Positions 59,261-64,000 of a stretch of 64,000 nucleotides of DNA are shown one piece after another. The stretch lies in the NCBI RefSeq assembly GCF_000980895.1, contig NZ_LAZX01000085.1:43947-107946 (forward strand), read 5' to 3'. The notes beneath the pieces are model-generated. The model did no database searches. It saw nothing but the letters and a program-made list of their open reading frames with translations, and was not told the origin of the DNA. The stretch comes from Sphingomonas sp. Ag1 (GTDB lineage Bacteria > Pseudomonadota > Alphaproteobacteria > Sphingomonadales > Sphingomonadaceae). Both the position numbers and the translations under genes were made by a program. Numbering within the stretch: the stretch's first letter is position 1; each line of letters begins with the position of its first letter.

Positions 59261-61225
59261 ATGTCGGTGAGCGTAAGAATGGGGGGCGGCGCGTTGCTGG
59301 CGATGATGCTGGCAACGACCGCCATGGCGCAGGACGGGCCCGACCCGACCGGCGACATCGTCGTTTCCCTGCCGCAGGGCCGGGCGCCGCAGCCGCTCGA
59401 AACCCGCCATGTCCTTGATGCGCGCGACATCGCGCTGGTCGACGCGGTGGCGGCAGACGAGATCCTGCGTCGCCTGCCGTCGGTCTATGTGCCGGTGAAC
59501 TCGCGCGGCGAGGCGGTGGCCTTTGTCCGCAATGCCGCCGAACGGCAGGTGGCGCTGTTCTACGATGGCGCGGCGATCAACGTGCCGTGGGACAACCGGC
59601 TGGACCTCAGCCTATTTCCCGCCGCGCTTGCCGGCCGGGCGCAGGTGGCCGGCGCTCCGCTCGCCCCGCTCTACGGCGTCAGCGCCTTGGGGGCGGTCAG
59701 CTTCACCCCGCCGCGCCCTGCCTACGGCCATGTCCGCGGCATGATCGGCAGCGGCGGACTGCGTGAGGTGGAGGCGGTAGCGCCCTTCACCCGCGGCAGC
59801 ACCGATGTGATGATCGGCGGCAGCTACGCCGCCCGCGACGGCGAGCGGATCGCCGATAATACCGATCTGCCCTTCTCGCAGCGCGGGGCCCTGCGCACCA
59901 ACACCGATCGCGAGATCGCCAGCGTGTTCGGCCGTGTCGGCACCTCGATCGGCGATCATCTGCTGTCGGTTACCGCCTTCCATGTCGATGCGAACAAGGG
60001 GATAGCACCCGAGAGCGATCGGCCGGACGGCGCGCGCTACTGGCGCTATCCGACGCTCCAGCATTCATTGGTGTCGGCCAACGCCGGGCTGGTGCTCGGG
60101 CCGACCACCGCGCTCGATCTGGTCGGCTGGTACCAACGGTTCCGCCAGACGATCGACAGCTACACCGACGATACCTACACCGTGCGCAATTCGCAGGAGG
60201 CCAATCGCGACGATACCGTCGGCGCGCGCGTGCTGCTGACCCAGCAGCTCGGCCGCACGCGGATCATCGCTTCGGCCAATGTGCTGGATTCGCAGCATGA
60301 CCAGCGTGACACGACATTCACGCGCGGCCAGCCGCCCGCGCTGCTCCCCGCCTTCCTCCACTATCGCCAGCGCAACTGGAGCTTCGGCCTCGATGCCACC
60401 ACCGCGCTGACCGATGCGATCACTGGCGAGATCGGCGTCGGCTACGACCGGGTCTATTATCTGGAAACCGGGGACAAGCCCGATACGCCCGATGCCAAGG
60501 GCTGGACCGGCCGTGTGGGGCTTTCCTGGGCCCCGGCCGAGGAATGGCGCATCCGCGCGGCGGTCGGTCGGAAGATCCGCCCCGCCACGATGCGCGAATT
60601 GTTCGGCCAGGCGCTCAACCGCTTCCTGCTCAATCCCGATCTTCAGCCCGAACGCATTGTCAGCGCCGATCTCGGCGCGGAATGGCGCAGCGACGCGGCC
60701 GGCGCATCGGTCGCGGGCTTCGTGCAGGATCTCGACGGGACGATCGACCAGCGCAACGTCGGCCGCCTGCGCCAGCGGATCAACCTCATCGGCTCGCAGG
60801 TGATCGGCGTCGAGGCGACCGCCTATTGGCACCCCGCGCCCGAATGGACGCTGGGCGGCAATGGCACCTTCGCCCGCTCGCGGCGCAAGGGGACGACCGG
60901 CGACCAGACCGATCGGCTCGCCGAAAAGCCGGACATGATCGGCCGGGTCTATGGCGATTACGACGGCCAGTCGGGGTTCGGCGCGCTGGCGGAGGTGCTT
61001 TACACCGGCCGTGCCTATTCGGCCGATGCGGACGGCGTGCTGGTGGCGTTGCCGCGATCAGCGTCAGTGAACGTCAGGTTGAGCCAGCGCGTGCGCTTTG
61101 CCGGGGTCGCCGCCGACGTCTTCGCGCGCGGAGACAATCTGTTCGATGACCGGATCGTCCCGCAGATCGGATTGCCGGCTCCGGGCAGAACGCTCCGAAT
61201 CGGCCTTACCATCTCAGGTGGATGA
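59261..61225 (+). CDS. TonB-dependent receptor (short)
   Basis: 654 residues with a signal peptide ending TTAMAQDG, a TonB-box-like GDIVVSLP, a plug (ADEILRRLPSVYVPVNSRGEAVAFVRNAAERQVALFYDGA) and a barrel with IRPATMRELFGQ and NLFDDRIVPQIGLPAPGRTLRIGL near the end. The start at 59261 follows GGAGATA. It ends TISGG, without the C-terminal aromatic usual for outer-membrane barrels; see findings. Its short length and sequence resemble siderophore/vitamin-type receptors more than the large ones nearby. Confidence 0.85.
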   Translation: MSVSVRMGGGALLAMMLATTAMAQDGPDPTGDIVVSLPQGRAPQPLETRHVLDARDIALVDAVAADEILRRLPSVYVPVNSRGEAVAFVRNAAERQVALFYDGAAINVPWDNRLDLSLFPAALAGRAQVAGAPLAPLYGVSALGAVSFTPPRPAYGHVRGMIGSGGLREVEAVAPFTRGSTDVMIGGSYAARDGERIADNTDLPFSQRGALRTNTDREIASVFGRVGTSIGDHLLSVTAFHVDANKGIAPESDRPDGARYWRYPTLQHSLVSANAGLVLGPTTALDLVGWYQRFRQTIDSYTDDTYTVRNSQEANRDDTVGARVLLTQQLGRTRIIASANVLDSQHDQRDTTFTRGQPPALLPAFLHYRQRNWSFGLDATTALTDAITGEIGVGYDRVYYLETGDKPDTPDAKGWTGRVGLSWAPAEEWRIRAAVGRKIRPATMRELFGQALNRFLLNPDLQPERIVSADLGAEWRSDAAGASVAGFVQDLDGTIDQRNVGRLRQRINLIGSQVIGVEATAYWHPAPEWTLGGNGTFARSRRKGTTGDQTDRLAEKPDMIGRVYGDYDGQSGFGALAEVLYTGRAYSADADGVLVALPRSASVNVRLSQRVRFAGVAADVFARGDNLFDDRIVPQIGLPAPGRTLRIGLTISGG

Positions 61226-61297
61226 AGAAGTTCCAGGAACTTAGACGTTTCGCGCTAACAACAACTCGTATCATAGGACACTAAACCTCAAAAAAAT

Positions 61298-61349
61298 GTT
61301 CGGCGCTGCAACATTTAGGATTGCGTTCGGCGCTTCACGACAGTTTTAT
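61298..61349 (+). promoter_or_regulatory. Direct repeat and possible promoter upstream of TonB receptor
   Basis: GTTCGGCGCT occurs twice in direct orientation (61298-61307 and 61325-61334), 27 nt apart. The second overlaps a possible promoter: TTGCGT (61321-61326), 17 nt, TTTTAT (61344-61349). The surrounding 245 nt are AT-rich for this genome. A perfect inverted repeat (AAGTTCC/GGAACTT, 61228-61242) sits further upstream. Confidence 0.4.
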
Positions 61350-61470
61350 GTCTTTTAAAGAAAGCGGCGCTGCGGCTGGCTGGTGAACGGCTTGGCGGAC
61401 TGGCGGACGCTTTCGATCGAAACAGGGACGCAGATCAAACCAACCATTCGGGTTCTAGGGGGGCTCAAAG

Positions 61471-63960
61471 ATGACGACGGGTTCAACGCGGTGTTTCCGC
61501 GGACGATGGCTGCTGCTTGGCGTTTCGCTGCTGGCCGCCTCCACCTCCGCGCTCGCGCAACAGGCCGACGTGCCCGCCGTACCGACGGCCGAGCCGGAGG
61601 CGGCGGACACCAGCAGCCCCGGCGACATCGTCGTCACCGCGCTGAAGCGGGCGACCAGCCTTCAGCAGACGCCGCTCGCGATTTCCGCCGTGACGTCGGA
61701 ATCGCTGGTGGCGCAGGGCATCACGGATTCGCAGGAGCTCACCCGCACCACGCCGAACCTCATCATCAACGAGAATGCGAACGGCGGCAGCCGAGTCATC
61801 ATCCGCAATCTCTATGCCCCGGGCGAGCCGCTCGTCGGGCTTTACTATGACGAGACGCCGATCACCGGCACCAGCGGCGTCAGCAACGACGCCGGTGGCA
61901 CGCAGCCGGGTATCCGCCTGTTCGACGTCGAGCGTGCCGAGGTGCTGCGCGGGCCGCAGGGGACGCTCTACGGCGCCAGTTCGATGGGCGGCACTATCCG
62001 CCTGATCTTCAACAAGCCCGATCTCGATGATTTCGAGGGCGCGGTGAATGCGCAGGTCAGCACCGTCAGCCACGGCAGCGGAGCGGGTGCCAATGTCGAC
62101 GGCGTCGTCAACGTGCCGATCGTCGAGGATGTGCTCGCGGTTCGCGCGGTCGGCTATTGGGATCGCACCGCCGGCTTCCTCGACAACAGCGTGCTGGGGC
62201 TGAAGGATTACAACAAGAACCGCAGCTATGGCGGGCGCCTGCTGCTGCGCTTCCGCCCGATGGAGAATCTCACCATCGACGGCATGGCGGTCTATCAGGA
62301 TCGTGACGGCTTCAACCCGAACTGGAACCTGACGCGCGAGCAGCTGTTCGGCCGCCGCTTCGACCAGGACCTGCGCACGCAGACGCCGCAATCGGACAAG
62401 TTCCAATTGTACAGCGGCACGCTCAACTGGGATTTCAGCTTCGCCACGCTGACCGCGATCGCCTCCTATTCGAAGCGCGATCTGGCGGTGAATTTCGATT
62501 ACGCGCCGTTCTTCAGCCGCTATTTCACCGGCAACATCGCGGCCAATCGCGTGCCGGGCTATGCCAATTTCGCCAATGACTGCAATCGCGGCCTGATCGG
62601 CGGTGCCAACGGCTGCTCGCCGGAGGAATATCAGCGCTTCGTCACCAGCTGGGGCAGTCTGACCGCCTTTCAGCCGCAATCGACCAAGACGTCGACGCAG
62701 GAAATCCGCCTCGCCGACGCGCAACATGCGATCAAGTGGACGGTCGGCTTCTTCCACAGCAATCGCGACAATTTCACGCGCAGCCTGCTCAATACGGTCG
62801 ATCCCGCGACTGGGCGGCAGCTGTATCCCAGCGGCTATTCGAACGCGCCCTATGGCTTCGGCTCGACGACGCAGCTCGATCGCACCATCGCCGACACGCT
62901 GAAGCAGATCGCCGTGTTTGGCGAGGCGACGTGGCAGGTGAACGACAAGCTGGAGCTGACCGCCGGCGCGCGCTGGTTCGAATATGAAAAGAGCACCGGC
63001 GCCGAGGTCATCATTCCCAATTATGTCGCCGGCAACGTGCGGCTGCCGTTCTCTGAGCTGTCGGGCAAGGAGAACGGCACGCTCCTGAAATTCAACGCCA
63101 GCTACAAGTTCAGCCGCGACGTGATGCTCTACGGCCTCGCCTCGCAGGGCTATCGCCCCGGCGGCGTCAACCAGACGCTGGGCCTGCCGAGCTACGCCAC
63201 CACCTATGATTCCGATCAGCTGTGGAATTACGAGATCGGCCTCAAGACCTCGCTGTTCAACCGCAAGGTGACGCTGAACGTCGACGTGTTCCAGATGGAC
63301 TGGAGCAACGTTCAGATCTCCGCTTCCTATCAGGGCGCGTTCGGCTTCATCACCAACACGCCCAGCGGCACGCGCATCCGCGGTGCAGAAATGGATGCGG
63401 CCTATTACCCGATCGACGGCCTCGCGCTGCGCGCCTCGGGCAGCTACACCTCGGCAAAATTGCAGGACAACATTTCGCTGCCGGCGGGGATCAACCTGTG
63501 CACCGGCGCGCCGCCGTACCTCGGCTGCGCGGTGCTGGCGGGGATCGGGCGCAAGGGCAATACCGTGCCTTATTCGCCCGAATGGACCGCGCAGGGGTCG
63601 GCCGATTACACCCAGCCGATCGGCAACGACATGGAGATCTTCTACCACGGGAACATCAGCTACCGCAGCTCCTCGTGGACGGTGTATGATCGTACCGCGC
63701 CGAACATTACCGCGGCGGGGATGGAATTGCCCGGTTTCGCCACCGTCGGCCTTCGTTTCGGCGTGCAGAAGGGGGACCGCTGGGGCCTCTATGTCTTCGC
63801 CAACAATGTGTTCGACGTGATCGGCGCGGTGAACAAGTCGACCAGCGCGACCAGTTCGACGCTATCGCCGGTGGTCAGCAACGGCGTGACCTATCCCAGC
63901 GTCTATGTCACCTCCAGCCCGCCGCGCGTGATCGGCCTCAGCCTGCGTACCCGCTTCTGA
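61471..63960 (+). CDS. TonB-dependent receptor
   Basis: 829 residues. Signal peptide ending STSALAQQ, TonB-box-like GDIVVTALKR, plug with LQQTPLAISAVTSESL, RTTPNLIINENANGGSRVIIRNLY and VERAEVLRGPQGTLYGASSMGGTIRLI, and a barrel ending IGLSLRTRF with the expected terminal Phe. This is the common sphingomonad type for oligosaccharides, aromatics or siderophores. GGGGGG lies 8 nt before the ATG. After the stop only 40 nt remain, without a recognisable feature. Confidence 0.95.
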   Translation: MTTGSTRCFRGRWLLLGVSLLAASTSALAQQADVPAVPTAEPEAADTSSPGDIVVTALKRATSLQQTPLAISAVTSESLVAQGITDSQELTRTTPNLIINENANGGSRVIIRNLYAPGEPLVGLYYDETPITGTSGVSNDAGGTQPGIRLFDVERAEVLRGPQGTLYGASSMGGTIRLIFNKPDLDDFEGAVNAQVSTVSHGSGAGANVDGVVNVPIVEDVLAVRAVGYWDRTAGFLDNSVLGLKDYNKNRSYGGRLLLRFRPMENLTIDGMAVYQDRDGFNPNWNLTREQLFGRRFDQDLRTQTPQSDKFQLYSGTLNWDFSFATLTAIASYSKRDLAVNFDYAPFFSRYFTGNIAANRVPGYANFANDCNRGLIGGANGCSPEEYQRFVTSWGSLTAFQPQSTKTSTQEIRLADAQHAIKWTVGFFHSNRDNFTRSLLNTVDPATGRQLYPSGYSNAPYGFGSTTQLDRTIADTLKQIAVFGEATWQVNDKLELTAGARWFEYEKSTGAEVIIPNYVAGNVRLPFSELSGKENGTLLKFNASYKFSRDVMLYGLASQGYRPGGVNQTLGLPSYATTYDSDQLWNYEIGLKTSLFNRKVTLNVDVFQMDWSNVQISASYQGAFGFITNTPSGTRIRGAEMDAAYYPIDGLALRASGSYTSAKLQDNISLPAGINLCTGAPPYLGCAVLAGIGRKGNTVPYSPEWTAQGSADYTQPIGNDMEIFYHGNISYRSSSWTVYDRTAPNITAAGMELPGFATVGLRFGVQKGDRWGLYVFANNVFDVIGAVNKSTSATSSTLSPVVSNGVTYPSVYVTSSPPRVIGLSLRTRF

Positions 63961-64000
63961 CGGGCAACGTCTGACGGCCCGGGCCTGACGGATCGGGCCT

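Noticed and set aside
61236..61249. GGAAC followed by CGTT
   Set aside because: Only 5 nt separate the two boxes; GGAAC here is part of a palindrome.
61483..63648. Antisense open frame of 721 codons opposite the last TonB receptor
   Set aside because: No domain, biased composition, and full overlap with a convincing receptor gene.
1..64000. Mobile elements, CRISPR arrays, tRNA or rRNA genes
   Set aside because: I looked for transposase or integrase motifs, terminal repeats, regularly spaced repeats and tRNA-like cloverleaf arms and saw none. A covariance-model scan for tRNA would be decisive.

Overview
The window is uniformly GC-rich DNA. Its gene content points to a sphingomonad (Alphaproteobacteria, Sphingomonadales), though this is inferred from gene families and not from a marker gene. 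The pointers are three large TonB-dependent receptors, a LOV-domain hybrid histidine kinase, several DedA/UppP-type envelope genes, a short type III polyketide synthase cluster, and one near-perfect general-stress (EcfG-type) promoter. I saw no rRNA, tRNA, insertion sequence, integrase or CRISPR array, and no clear break in base composition. It reads as ordinary chromosome.

Layout. 0-5 kb: an acyl-CoA ligase, spinster-type MFS carrier, short-chain dehydrogenase and thiolase run in one direction and look like a carboxylic-acid catabolic operon. 5-8.4 kb: stress and light genes, namely a small hydrophilic protein behind an EcfG-type promoter, a 23-residue microprotein with an unusually strong ribosome binding site, a DUF892 ferritin-like protein and a LOV histidine kinase with a fused receiver. 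8.4-22.3 kb: an envelope block with DedA plus a lipid kinase, CsbD, a two-component system, then a second DedA, UppP, an alpha-2-macroglobulin and PBP1C. The two DedA genes share a 33-nt upstream element.

22.3-25 kb: an acyl-CoA dehydrogenase and a luciferase-like flavin oxidoreductase behind a perfect palindrome. 25-36 kb: a triple-PAS GGDEF-EAL protein, an aldo/keto reductase, a YflT-like stress protein, a divergent thioesterase/aldehyde dehydrogenase pair around a palindrome, a lipocalin-like protein, a SirB1-like protein and a PAS-GAF-PAS hybrid kinase. 36-40 kb: a tightly overlapping type III PKS / methyltransferase / FAD oxidoreductase cluster on the minus strand, diverging from an Old Yellow Enzyme homologue.

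40.7-64 kb: a nutrient-scavenging island with a secreted esterase, a TonB receptor, an M20 peptidase, three M24 (Xaa-Pro type) peptidases, a serine beta-lactamase-fold hydrolase, an MFS_3 exporter, a PepSY membrane protein, an Lrp-type regulator, a large secreted BNR/VPS10-repeat protein and two more TonB receptors. Inferred role: import and trimming of proline-containing peptides or peptide-like compounds. No single gene proves the substrate. Strong hairpin terminators divide this island into several transcription units.
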